Below are positions 26,438 to 34,433 of a DNA stretch of 64,000 nucleotides, one piece after another. A program made the translations under genes and the position numbers. The notes beneath the pieces were generated by a model. The model saw only the letters and a list, made by a program, of their open reading frames with translations. It was not told where the DNA came from and searched no databases. Source of the stretch: Pseudanabaena yagii GIHE-NHR1 (lineage in GTDB: Bacteria > Cyanobacteriota > Cyanobacteriia > Pseudanabaenales > Pseudanabaenaceae); assembly GCF_012863495.1 (NCBI RefSeq), contig NZ_JAAVJL010000001.1, positions 496,001 to 560,000 on the forward strand, read 5' to 3'. The stretch's first letter is position 1. Every line of letters begins with the position of its first letter.

Positions 26438-26521
26438 ATGCGCTTTCAGTATTCCACCACTAGCCCAAATCAAAACGAATTTGATAGTCTTCCGAGAGTT
26501 TCACTAACACTACAACTTTGA
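26438..26521 (+). pseudogene. truncated partner gene, probably aspartyl-protease-like
   Basis: A 27-codon frame starts 3 bases after the stop of the small gene before it and reads MRFQYSTTSPNQNEFDSLPR then VSLTLQL, stopping at a TGA. The opening resembles the N-terminus of retropepsin-like aspartyl protease proteins in cyanobacteria, of which the rest is missing. The bases after the stop do not continue the frame cleanly. Low confidence in identity, moderate in its being a remnant. Confidence 0.4.
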
Positions 26522-26547
26522 AATTAAACCCAAATCTTGAATTGTCA

Positions 26548-26640
26548 AGATCGCCTTATTTGGTTTTTGGTAAATAGGCGATCGCTGTTTGGTGAGTTGA
26601 ATGATGTGGCGATCGCATTGTTTTAATTTTTGTGAATAGA
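26548..26640. repeat. HIP1-spaced repeat, copy 2
   Basis: GATCGCCTTATTTGGTTTTT and GTAAATAGGCGATCGC, GTTTGGTGAGTTGAATGATG, GGCGATCGCATTG and TTTTGTGAATAG correspond to the copy at 26059-26176. It flanks the remnant at 26438-26521 on its right. Confidence 0.65.
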
Positions 26641-26705
26641 TAATGAGGCAGGTATTATGAATTAAATTGCTATTATTTAGCTAGATTAGCGATCGCAACT
26701 AGCAA

Positions 26706-27002
26706 GTGCCACCAAACGACATTTACCGCATCAGAGAAAAAATTCGCCTCTGTCAGTATGATATGACCGCCCATGCAATGGAAGAAATGGCGGAAGATCT
26801 ACTAACTATCTTGGATATTGAGGAAGCAGTTTTAAGTGGTCGTATTATTCGAGCAGAAAAAGATGATCCAAGAGGCACAAAATATGTCGTAGCTGGCACT
26901 GCACTAGATCAACAAACACCTGTCGGAGTAGTTGGACGGTTTCTTGGTAACGGACGCTATCTAATCATCACAGTTTATGAAATTACTGAACTTGAGGTCT
27001 AA
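26706..27002 (+). CDS. DUF4258 domain protein, likely toxin
   Basis: In this 98-aa protein the core DMTAHAMEEMAEDLLTILDIEEAVLSGRII, a small insertion (EKDDPRGTKYVVAG), and the end VVGRFLGNGRYLIITVYEI match the DUF4258 fold, which is related to RelE-type toxins. The start is GTG 26706. It is followed after 5 bases by a YgiT-type zinc-finger protein. That pairing, common in prokaryotes, is the basis for calling it a toxin-antitoxin system. Confidence 0.75.
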   Translation: MPPNDIYRIREKIRLCQYDMTAHAMEEMAEDLLTILDIEEAVLSGRIIRAEKDDPRGTKYVVAGTALDQQTPVGVVGRFLGNGRYLIITVYEITELEV

Positions 27003-27007
27003 ATCTT

Positions 27008-27250
27008 ATGTATGGATATCAATGTGAGTATTGTCAAGGAACAGTCCAACCCCGAACCGTTAAACAACAGGTTTTCAAACATAGAGATGGATTTGTTATC
27101 CTCGAAGATGTAACGATTGGTGTGTGTGATAACTGCCGTAATCGCTACTATTCAGCCGATATCCTTCATGCTGTACATGCCGTTGCAACTGGAAAAAGTT
27201 CTCCTGAAAGAACTGAGCAAATTCCAGTCACTCACCTAAAATCAGCTTAA
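27008..27250 (+). CDS. YgiT-type zinc finger protein, likely antitoxin
   Basis: This 80-aa protein has YQCEYCQGTVQPRTVKQQVF and VCDNCRNRYYSADILHAVHAV, the two CxxC motifs of the MqsA/YgiT zinc ribbon. The DNA-binding helix-turn-helix half of MqsA is absent, so regulation, if any, must use another part. It is transcribed directly after the DUF4258 gene, probably as one unit. Confidence 0.75.
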   Translation: MYGYQCEYCQGTVQPRTVKQQVFKHRDGFVILEDVTIGVCDNCRNRYYSADILHAVHAVATGKSSPERTEQIPVTHLKSA

Positions 27251-27263
27251 ATAGTAATGTTTG

Positions 27264-27312
27264 ATGGATAGGCGATCGCCTTATTTTGGTTTTGGTGAAT
27301 AGGCGATCGCCT
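27264..27312. repeat. HIP1-spaced repeat, copy 3
   Basis: TGGATAGGCGATCGCC, TTATTTTGGTTTTGGTGAAT and AGGCGATCGCC: two full HIP1 sites spaced by the same linker as in the copies at 26059-26176 and 26548-26640. Confidence 0.65.
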
Positions 27313-27328
27313 CAAGACTTAGCTCTAA

Positions 27329-28243
27329 CTACAGAATATTTAAAAACAGACTTCTTTGTTGCCATAGCATCCAGGAGCCACCAAGTGCCATAAAAGCAAG
27401 CACCACTTGGCGGAACTGTTGAGGACTCATGCGATTGAGAAGATATTTACCAATGAGATTTGCAGGTATTGCGGCTAAGCCGATCGCTAATCCTGCCACA
27501 ATTTGCTCCTTCGACATTACTGCTAGCGCTCCGTAGGTGATGATTTTCACGACATGGATAATCGTCATGTGAGTTGCTTTGGTTGCTAGCATTTTCTCCT
27601 TGACTAAGCCATAGCCCAGATAAAAGGGATTTAAGACAGGACCAGTTGTGCCGACTAAACCCGATACATATGCTTTTAGGAAACCCGCAGGCATAATGTG
27701 CCAAGCCTGAAGTTTAAATTTGGGCTTTACTTCTTGAGGAATTAAATCTGATTTTTCTAGAGCGCTTAACTCACTTAATTCACCTAGCTGATTGATCTCG
27801 ATGAGTTCTTCAATCTCTTCTAACTCCTTGGAATCATTGACCAGTTTGATCTGTTTTGCTTGATCCTGAGCAACGTTTTTTTCGGGACTTTTTTCTAGTT
27901 CAAATAAAACAGCACTCACAATTAGGAAAATTGCAATCACGATTTGCAACCAATCGAGATGGATTTGGGTAAAGGTATAGGCTCCCAAAATTGCCCCTGC
28001 GATCGCCCCCGGTGCATACCAAGCGGTCAATACCCAATCAATATCTCGCCAAAACAGGAAAACTCGGTGGGCATTGCCAAAAAACATGCCGATTGTGATT
28101 ACAGGTGGTACGGCATTGGCTCCCATGAGCAGGTTAACTAATGGAATTAAGATGAATGGACTACCACCACCCGCTAGAGTGCTAACAATCCAAGCAAAAA
28201 AGCTAACCACACTGAGATATACAATTGGCATGAGTTCTGACAT
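27329..28243 (-). CDS. TauE/SafE family permease
   Basis: This 304-aa protein has about eight transmembrane segments in two halves, separated by an acidic cytoplasmic loop (about 140-170). The first half starts LSVVSFFAWIVSTLAGGGSPF, the family's ATP-independent sulfite/sulfonate exporter signature; the second starts GFLKAYVSGLVGTTGPVLNPF. Members transport sulfur or other anions, and the substrate here is unknown. A second TauE/SafE protein is at 45209-46000. Confidence 0.85.
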   Translation of the reverse strand: MSELMPIVYLSVVSFFAWIVSTLAGGGSPFILIPLVNLLMGANAVPPVITIGMFFGNAHRVFLFWRDIDWVLTAWYAPGAIAGAILGAYTFTQIHLDWLQIVIAIFLIVSAVLFELEKSPEKNVAQDQAKQIKLVNDSKELEEIEELIEINQLGELSELSALEKSDLIPQEVKPKFKLQAWHIMPAGFLKAYVSGLVGTTGPVLNPFYLGYGLVKEKMLATKATHMTIIHVVKIITYGALAVMSKEQIVAGLAIGLAAIPANLIGKYLLNRMSPQQFRQVVLAFMALGGSWMLWQQRSLFLNIL

Positions 28244-28323
28244 TGATCGATAATCCGTTGGTATCAGGCTAGTTACGGCGCTTTGTGCCGCAAATCCTAT
28301 GAATGTTTAGATAATTACAACAC

Positions 28324-28863
28324 ATGAGCCTATCGACCCGAATCTATCTAAGTGAGATTGATCAAAAATTTTTAGCGCAGTTAAGGGCTATTGACTGTGC
28401 GTGCCTAGGTGATTTTTGGAGTTTAGAGGCTTATCAACGTGAAATCGATAACCCTAGTAGTTGCGTACTCGGCTTAACAACGGAAAATCATGAATTACTG
28501 GGGTTTGGTTGCCTTTGGGCTGTTATGGAAGAAGCACATATTACGGTTTTAGCGGTACGTCCTGAATATCAAGGTCAAGGGTTGGGTAAAGCTATTGTTT
28601 GGGGCTTACTCAAAAAAGCTCGCGATCGCCATTTGGAATGGGCAACCCTCGAAGTCCGTGAGTCTAACCACGTAGCGATCGCCCTGTATCAAAGCTTTGG
28701 ATTTCAAGAAATTGGGAGAAGACCTAATTACTACGAGGTTACAAATGAAGATGCCCTCATGCTATGGCGCAAAGGCATCCATACGCCAGAATTTGGAATT
28801 TTGCTAGAGCATTGGCATGAGTCAATATCTCTAAATTTATTAGTTAAGGGATGGAATTTGTAA
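28324..28863 (+). CDS. rimI: ribosomal-protein alanine N-acetyltransferase RimI
   Basis: This 179-aa GNAT acetyltransferase has the acetyl-CoA binding motif AVRPEYQGQGLGKAI at about 76-90, LEVRESNHVAIALYQSFGFQEIGRR, and a tyrosine-rich end (PNYYEVTNEDALML). RimI acetylates the N-terminal alanine of ribosomal protein S18, but cyanobacterial copies may act on others. It ends near a large family B repeat. Confidence 0.85.
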   Translation: MSLSTRIYLSEIDQKFLAQLRAIDCACLGDFWSLEAYQREIDNPSSCVLGLTTENHELLGFGCLWAVMEEAHITVLAVRPEYQGQGLGKAIVWGLLKKARDRHLEWATLEVRESNHVAIALYQSFGFQEIGRRPNYYEVTNEDALMLWRKGIHTPEFGILLEHWHESISLNLLVKGWNL

Positions 28864-28867
28864 AAGT

Positions 28868-28996
28868 ATTACGAGTTGTCGCACTAAGGGGGCTGCGATT
28901 TAATAAGGAAACGATTTTTTGTGGCGCGGCTTCGCCGCGCCACAAAAAATCGTTTCCTTATTTTGCTGCATGTCCCTTAGTGCGACAACTCGTAAT
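28868..28996. repeat. family B palindromic repeat, copy 3 (long complete form)
   Basis: This is the only copy with intact outer arms: ATTACGAGTTGTCGCACTAA (from 28868) matches TTAGTGCGACAACTCGTAAT (to 28996) exactly. Inside are AATAAGGAAACGATTTTTTG and a GGCGCGGCTTCGCCGCGCC core. A 129-bp near-perfect palindrome would fold as one large hairpin in RNA or single-stranded DNA. Confidence 0.8.
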
Positions 28997-29083
28997 ATGG
29001 GGTGAAAAAATAATCAAGGGATTGCTATAGAATTAATTTAGGTTTCAGAACAATTAAGTTGCTTTAGGGTTAAAGGGTTAAAA

Positions 29084-29686
29084 ATGATGAAAATGCCCGA
29101 CTGGACAAAGAAAGCTATGGGCTTCGCGATCGCTAGCTTAGGATCATGGAACTTGGCGATCGCTAGCGCCAATGCCCAACTAGGAAATATTCTTGTTTAT
29201 GTCGCAGGCAATAATCCTGTAACTCTAAATATCGCAAGGCAAGTTGTCACAAATCCTGTAGTTGCCTCAGTCAATGGACAAACTGCGATTGTTGCAGGTG
29301 CTTTTGATGCTCCCACCGCAGATTATGTCACTAGAGAGCTACAACGGCGTGGTGTCGTGGCTCAACAAACTTATCAAACAGCCCAAAATGTACAACCGCT
29401 TCCTACGCCTAATTCACCCTATGTGAACTTGCCAAGCTATCTCCCTACAAATCTCTCCAATGGGGATAACTTGGCACAATATCGCTACGTGACAGCAGTA
29501 CCAATGAGTTCAGGAGGTTTGAGCGCTTTAGCGCAAGTACAGCGATTGATCCCGCAAGCCTTTGTTTCTAAATCAGTTCGAGGTGACTACATTTATGCTG
29601 GTGGGTATAACAACCGTGATGCGGCTGAATCCTTGAAACATTTCTTGCGATCTCAGGGACTAGATGCCCGTGTGCTTTATTTTTAA
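29084..29686 (+). CDS. secreted SPOR-like protein
   Basis: This 200-aa protein has a signal peptide (residues about 1-31, ANA/Q). Two repeats of similar sequence look like SPOR-type modules: ILVYVAGNNPVTLNIARQVV...VVASVNGQTAIVAGAFDAPTADYVTRELQRRG, then the C-terminal AVPMSSGGLSALAQVQRLIPQAFVSKSVRGDYIYAGGY. The end LRSQGLDARVLYF fits the same fold. It is probably cell-wall associated. A peptidoglycan-binding repeat protein is encoded 41 bases downstream, so both may serve the envelope. Confidence 0.6.
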   Translation: MMKMPDWTKKAMGFAIASLGSWNLAIASANAQLGNILVYVAGNNPVTLNIARQVVTNPVVASVNGQTAIVAGAFDAPTADYVTRELQRRGVVAQQTYQTAQNVQPLPTPNSPYVNLPSYLPTNLSNGDNLAQYRYVTAVPMSSGGLSALAQVQRLIPQAFVSKSVRGDYIYAGGYNNRDAAESLKHFLRSQGLDARVLYF

Positions 29687-29727
29687 ACACAACCGCGAAC
29701 TATTAATTTGAGAAAATTAGGCTAATT

Positions 29728-31038
29728 ATGGACGCAACATTAAGACAAGGTAGCAAGGGTAATGCGGTAGTTGAATTGCAGCAACTACTCCAAGCTAAGG
29801 GATTCTATACTGGCAAAATTGATGGTGATTTTGGTGCTGGTACTGCCAATGCAGTTTTAAAATTTCAAAAAGCTAATGGGCTAACTGCTGACGGCATTGT
29901 GGGCAATGCTAGTTGGTCAAAACTGCGAGAAGCCAGCCCATCACCAAGTAACCCACAAACTACTCCATCAACCCAAGCCTTACCAACTCTATTGCCCGGC
30001 TCTCAGGGACAAGCTGTGGCTCAAGCTCAACAACTTCTCAAAGCAAAGGGCTATTATCAAGGACGCATTGATGGTGATTTTGGCGTGGGCACAAGGGATG
30101 CGATCGCTGCTTTTCAAAGGGCGAATGGTTTAACTGTCGATGGCAAGGTAGGGGCACAAACATGGCAAAAATTACAAGCACCTGCGATCGCGGATGTTAC
30201 TTCCCAACCTTCAGTCACACCGCCAACTGATGTCGTGATTGTGCGCCCACCAGTGGCAACGCCAACGCCAACGCCTACTCCATCAGTAACACCAACACCG
30301 ACACCCCCATCTTCAGTTTTTGTACCTGCTCCAACTGGCACTACTAGTACTGACACAACACCTGTTACCTCAATCCCTCCAGCTAGTGCGATTAGTTTAG
30401 TGGATGCAGCTAATAGTTATAGTCGCGCGAGGTTGCCCAATCAGACTGTGGCGCTTAATAACTTACAAGCAAATATCTCCCCTGAAATCTTGCAGCAATT
30501 TCTGCAACGTTGGCAAATCGCCTCTGGCCAGGCAAATACAGCTCCATCATTACAGGATGCGCTCAGTACCTATAACAGCAGCCAAATGCTTAACCAAAAT
30601 TTGGCTTTGCAATGGTTACAGAACCAACTACTCCCTCAAACCCTAGATCAGTTCCGTCAGGATTGGTCAAATCTCAACGTAGCTGTGGGTATAAGCACAG
30701 GTACACCCTTTACTCCATCTCAGCCTGCGCCAACCACAACTCCTCCAACGCTACAGTTGATTAATCTCACTGATGCTGTCAAAGTTTACAAACGTACACC
30801 TAGTCAAGTAACTGCTCTCGAAAATCTGCAATCATCTGTGCCTGACCTAACCTTGCAGCAGTTTTTCCAACGCTGGTCAACGGCTTCCGATCAAAGTGCG
30901 ATCGCTATTTCGTTGCTAGATGTTTTTCAAGACTACAACAGCCAGCAATTTCCGAGTCAAGTTACTGCCTTGCAATGGCTAGAAAAGGAATTGACCTCTG
31001 CTCAGTTAGCGCAGTTTTCACGCGATTGGCAAGCCTAA
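29728..31038 (+). CDS. peptidoglycan-binding protein with four C-terminal repeats
   Basis: This 436-aa protein has two PG_binding_1 domains (residues about 3-68, LRQGSKGNAVVELQQLLQAKG; about 85-150, LLPGSQGQAVAQAQQLLKAKG). They are followed by a Pro/Thr linker (about 155-225). The rest holds four ~43-50-residue repeats of the type LxDAxxxYxxxxxxxQxxALxxLQxxLxxxxLxQFxxRW (about 229-275, 280-325, 343-387, 391-436). No signal peptide is visible. I do not know a family for the repeat unit. Confidence 0.7.
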   Translation: MDATLRQGSKGNAVVELQQLLQAKGFYTGKIDGDFGAGTANAVLKFQKANGLTADGIVGNASWSKLREASPSPSNPQTTPSTQALPTLLPGSQGQAVAQAQQLLKAKGYYQGRIDGDFGVGTRDAIAAFQRANGLTVDGKVGAQTWQKLQAPAIADVTSQPSVTPPTDVVIVRPPVATPTPTPTPSVTPTPTPPSSVFVPAPTGTTSTDTTPVTSIPPASAISLVDAANSYSRARLPNQTVALNNLQANISPEILQQFLQRWQIASGQANTAPSLQDALSTYNSSQMLNQNLALQWLQNQLLPQTLDQFRQDWSNLNVAVGISTGTPFTPSQPAPTTTPPTLQLINLTDAVKVYKRTPSQVTALENLQSSVPDLTLQQFFQRWSTASDQSAIAISLLDVFQDYNSQQFPSQVTALQWLEKELTSAQLAQFSRDWQA

Positions 31039-31068
31039 AAAAAGGTGACGCTAAGCGTCACCTTTTTA
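31037..31068. terminator. bidirectional terminator between convergent genes
   Basis: AAAAAAAGGTGACGC - GCGTCACCTTTTT gives a GC-rich stem flanked by A and T runs, so it can end the genes converging from both sides. Confidence 0.85.
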
Positions 31069-31644
31069 AAACTTGATTGCCCCTTGCCGACGAACCAACC
31101 AATTTTCTGCTGTCCATTCCACGACCGTTGACGGCAAACCACTTCCTATTGGCTCATCAATATCAAGACCATCGCCTAAAGTCCATACATTTGGGAAATT
31201 AGTAGATATATCTCGCATTTTCCTGAGTGGTGGCTGATTACTTTTGTTAGCGCTAGTAGTCAGCATTGCTCCTGTTTGCTGCAAAATCGCGATCGCAATT
31301 TTACTATCAGGAATTCTGATCCCTAAAGTTGTAAAACCTTGATTTAAATTTGCGCCGCGATCGCTAGCAGGCAAAACCAAAGTTACGGCTCCTGCAAAAT
31401 ATTTCGCAGCAGTTTGTTCCCAAATTTCTAAAGCAGGATTCCCAATATCAATAAATGGTAAAAACTCCTGCCAACTCGATGCCATCAAAATCAATGGCTT
31501 ATCAGGCGATCGCTGCTTGAGGGTAAAAATATCAGCACTGCGATCGGGTCGTACTGCTAAAGCAGGCACAGTATCAGTCGGAAAGCTAACCAATTGCCCC
31601 GATCTTGCACCTGCTACTAAAGCGGCTAAAGACACTAAACTCAT
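31066..31644 (-). CDS. tsaC: threonylcarbamoyl-AMP synthase (YrdC/Sua5 family)
   Basis: This 192-aa protein makes the activated intermediate of the tRNA modification t6A. Key motifs: FPTDTVPALAVRPDRSADIFTLKQRSPDKPLILM (residues about 21-54) and LGIRIPDSKIAIAILQQTGAMLTTSANKSNQPP (about 123-155). It is the short single-domain form, without a Sua5 C-terminus. Its partner gene is not here. Confidence 0.9.
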   Translation of the reverse strand: MSLVSLAALVAGARSGQLVSFPTDTVPALAVRPDRSADIFTLKQRSPDKPLILMASSWQEFLPFIDIGNPALEIWEQTAAKYFAGAVTLVLPASDRGANLNQGFTTLGIRIPDSKIAIAILQQTGAMLTTSANKSNQPPLRKMRDISTNFPNVWTLGDGLDIDEPIGSGLPSTVVEWTAENWLVRRQGAIKF

Positions 31645-31712
31645 GGCTATGATTGCATTTTTGTAATTGTTAATATGGATTTCTAAAAGCTAATAGCTAA
31701 CAGCTATTAGCT

Positions 31713-32288
31713 CTAACTTGCTGCGTTCTGGGAGATGAGACGCAGGTCAACTTCCTTATTTGCTAACTCAGTGACAACAGCAACAATTCCAGGTCCAAAA
31801 AATCTCGTTAACTTGTCTTGTTTTTGTTGCCAAACATCAAAGCCCATCAAGGGAGATTGAAACCGCAAAACTAGACTGTAAGCCCCCTTAGTTTCTTCAG
31901 CCTGAGAAATCTCTTCATAGATGCCGATTAAAAGGGGGCGCTCCTCATCAGTGGGACGCATTCCTAATTTTTCTAAAACTTCATCTAAATGAGCCTTAAT
32001 TCCGTAACGATAGCGAGTGACATCTCTGCGTAATTGCTTCTGGGTTGATGTCTCTTGTAATTTGCGGAGCGCTACAACCTCTTCAGATTCAGGCACAATT
32101 ACAGGTACTGGTGCGACCTCTGATGATTTAAAAGCAAACCCCCCTAAGAGAATCGGAAACCCGTAGAAAAAGCCAACTAGATTTAAGGTCGAGTTTCCCT
32201 TGGCATAAGCCCAAAAACCAACTAAAAAGAGAATTCCACCAACAAACAAGCCAATTGAAGCAAGTGATATTTTATTAAGCTTAAGCAT
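31713..32288 (-). CDS. DUF2854 family membrane protein
   Basis: This 191-aa protein has two transmembrane segments near the N-terminus (about 10-28, 35-50). They are followed by a cytoplasmic domain (RKLQETSTQKQLRRDVTRYRYGIKAHLDEVLEKLG, then SLVLRFQSPLMGFDVWQ...FGPG). DUF2854 is restricted to cyanobacteria and plastid-bearing plants; its role is unknown. I use ATG 32288; a TTG at 32294 is an alternative. Confidence 0.75.
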   Translation of the reverse strand: MLKLNKISLASIGLFVGGILFLVGFWAYAKGNSTLNLVGFFYGFPILLGGFAFKSSEVAPVPVIVPESEEVVALRKLQETSTQKQLRRDVTRYRYGIKAHLDEVLEKLGMRPTDEERPLLIGIYEEISQAEETKGAYSLVLRFQSPLMGFDVWQQKQDKLTRFFGPGIVAVVTELANKEVDLRLISQNAAS

Positions 32289-32365
32289 AATCAAAAATTA
32301 ATAATACTTAATAAATGTATCCGCTTTTTCGCAAAATATTGTGATCCCTAGGAAATAAGTAGTTG

Positions 32366-32463
32366 AGCATACAGCGCGTTGCGCTGAATTAAAAAACAGA
32401 GAAATTTTTGAAAGCGGTGCTTCGCCACGCTTTCAAAAATCTTTAAGCTTCAACAGGCTGTAA
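32366..32463. repeat. family D palindromic repeat, copy 4
   Basis: CATACAGCGCGTTGCGCTGAAT, the hairpin ATTTTTGAAAGCGGTGC / CACGCTTTCAAAAAT and the end TTAAGCTTCAACAGGCTGTAA align with the copy at 13299-13393. Confidence 0.65.
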
Positions 32464-32584
32464 TTAAAGCCCCATGACCATAAATTTATTTGCTAATGAC
32501 TAAAATTCTTTCAAAAGTAAGCAGAGCATCGTTAGACTATAAATATATAAGTAGGAATTACACCAGTCGGACAACTTTCAAGTA

Positions 32585-32680
32585 TTAGGGATTTGCAGTA
32601 GAATAAAGAGCCAATTTTTTGTGCTGCGGCGAAGCTACACCACAAAAAATCGGGTTCTTTATTAAATGGCAGCACCCCTA
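32585..32680. repeat. family B palindromic repeat, copy 4
   Basis: It contains TTAGGGATTTGCAGTAGAATAAAGAGCC, TTTTTTGTGCTGCGGC (mutated core) and CACCACAAAAAATCGG followed by GTTCTTTATT. The left end starts TTAGGG and the right end has CACCCCTA, matching the family outline. With the copy of family D it fills most of the 523-base gap before rpoD; the ~130 bases upstream of 32818 probably hold the rpoD promoter. Confidence 0.65.
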
Positions 32681-32817
32681 TTAACTAACTTTTAGAAGTT
32701 GTTTTCATGATTCTGAGTAGCTACAATCACCATTTTTGTGTTTGTCAAGCTACAATCATCTAGGTGTAAATCCCCGTAGACACAAGTTTTAGACAGTACG
32801 GATCTGAGGAATCTGGC

Positions 32818-34008
32818 ATGAGCAAAGCAGCCATCGACCTACCTATTGACATCAAGTTGCCTATTGGCAAACTTGGCGGAAATCTTGATGAAATTGAAGA
32901 AGACCTTGAAGATTTAGATGATGATATTGATCTTGACAAGGATGACTTACTTGATGATTCAGATGAAGATCCAGACCTTGACGATGATCCCGATAAAGCT
33001 GGCAAATTAAAGGGGGCTAAAGCAAAACGAGCCAGTCAAACTAAGAAAAAGCATTTTACCGAAGACTCAATTCGTCTCTATTTGCAAGAGATTGGTCGTA
33101 TCCGTCTGCTCAGGGCTGATGAAGAAATTGAGCTAGCACGTAAGATTGCTGATCTTCTGGAGTTAGAGCTAAAGCGTGAAGAAATAGCGAATGAAATCGA
33201 CTGCCATCCCGATGATGTCAGAGAGCCAGATTGGGCTGTCAAAATGGGGATGCCCCTTGGTGAGTTTCGCAAGCGTCTTCATTCTGGTCGCCGAGCCAAA
33301 GACAAAATGGTGCAGTCGAACCTCCGTCTAGTGGTATCGATCGCCAAAAAATATATGAATCGGGGCTTGTCCTTCCAAGACTTGATCCAAGAGGGCAGTT
33401 TAGGTTTAATCCGTGCCGCCGAGAAGTTTGACCATGAAAAGGGTTACAAATTCTCGACCTATGCGACATGGTGGATTCGTCAGGCAATTACCCGTGCGAT
33501 CGCCGATCAATCGCGTACTATTCGTCTTCCCGTCCACCTTTACGAAACTATTTCCCGAATTAAGAAAACAACTAAGTTGCTTTCTCAAGAAATGGGGCGT
33601 AAGCCTACCGAGGAAGAAATTGCTACTCGTATGGAGATGACGATCGAAAAGCTCCGCTTTATCGCCAAATCTGCACAGTTGCCAATTTCCCTCGAAACTC
33701 CTATCGGTAAGGAAGAAGATTCTCGCCTTGGTGACTTCATCGAGTCTGAAGGTGAAACCCCTGACGATCAAGTTGCTAAGAGCCTCTTGCGCGAAGATCT
33801 TGAAAGCGTATTGGGAACTCTCAGCCCTAGAGAGCGTGATGTATTACGGCTTCGCTATGGCTTAGATGATGGTCGGATGAAGACTCTCGAAGAAATTGGA
33901 CAAATCTTTAACGTTACCCGTGAACGTATCCGCCAAATCGAAGCTAAAGCTCTCCGCAAGTTGCGCCATCCAAACCGCAATAGTGTTTTAAAAGAGTACA
34001 TTCGTTAA
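32818..34008 (+). CDS. rpoD: principal RNA polymerase sigma factor (RpoD/SigA)
   Basis: In this 396-aa sigma-70 group 1 factor, an acidic N-terminal region (about 20-75, [18 protein letters not shown]) is followed by region 1.2 ([30 protein letters not shown]), region 2 ([30 protein letters not shown]...[19 protein letters not shown]), region 3, and region 4 ([52 protein letters not shown]). It directs housekeeping transcription. It ends at a terminator. Confidence 0.96.
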   Translation: MSKAAIDLPIDIKLPIGKLGGNLDEIEEDLEDLDDDIDLDKDDLLDDSDEDPDLDDDPDKAGKLKGAKAKRASQTKKKHFTEDSIRLYLQEIGRIRLLRADEEIELARKIADLLELELKREEIANEIDCHPDDVREPDWAVKMGMPLGEFRKRLHSGRRAKDKMVQSNLRLVVSIAKKYMNRGLSFQDLIQEGSLGLIRAAEKFDHEKGYKFSTYATWWIRQAITRAIADQSRTIRLPVHLYETISRIKKTTKLLSQEMGRKPTEEEIATRMEMTIEKLRFIAKSAQLPISLETPIGKEEDSRLGDFIESEGETPDDQVAKSLLREDLESVLGTLSPRERDVLRLRYGLDDGRMKTLEEIGQIFNVTRERIRQIEAKALRKLRHPNRNSVLKEYIR

Positions 34009-34009
34009 A

Positions 34010-34044
34010 AAGTAAAGGGAATGCTATGCATTCCCTTTACTTTT
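34010..34044 (+). terminator. terminator of rpoD
   Basis: AAGTAAAGGGAATGCTATGCATTCCCTTTACTTTTT: a perfect 15-bp stem followed by T's, directly after the rpoD stop. Confidence 0.85.
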
Positions 34045-34093
34045 TGGGATTTAAATCTTAATATCTTCTGGCAAAAAATATTTTCAAATATTC

Positions 34094-34433
34094 ATGCTTG
34101 TATTTCTAATTCACGGTGTCGCAACTCAAGATGCTGGTTACGGGGATCAGTTTAAGAGAAAAGTTAAAGAAAACTTGACTAACAAGAATGTTGCCTCACC
34201 TGTTTTTTATTCAAGTTTTTGGGGGCATACATTTAAGAACAAAACCGATCAATTATTTAATTGGGTTCGTGCTGATGTAAAAGATTTGTCTGATAAGTGC
34301 AAGGAACTTCGAGGCAGTGAGAAAGATATTTATCGCTATCAAGAAGCTCGCGAAGATTTTATCGCTAAGTTTTTCGGTGATTTTTTAACTTATTTGAATG
34401 TTAGTACAGGTGCAGCAATTCGCAGAGAAATCC
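34094..34433 (+). pseudogene. alpha/beta-hydrolase gene, 5' part (split by an insertion sequence)
   Basis: The first 113 codons code for a cytosolic protein beginning LVFLIHGVATQDAGYGDQFKRKV, with HG near the N-terminus (oxyanion-hole type). The frame is broken at base 34433 by the insertion of a 1418-bp element. Removing the element and one 9-bp repeat copy restores an intact 315-codon frame to 36468. Domain type by the LIHG motif and the SHSLGT nucleophile elbow in the 3' part. Confidence 0.75.
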
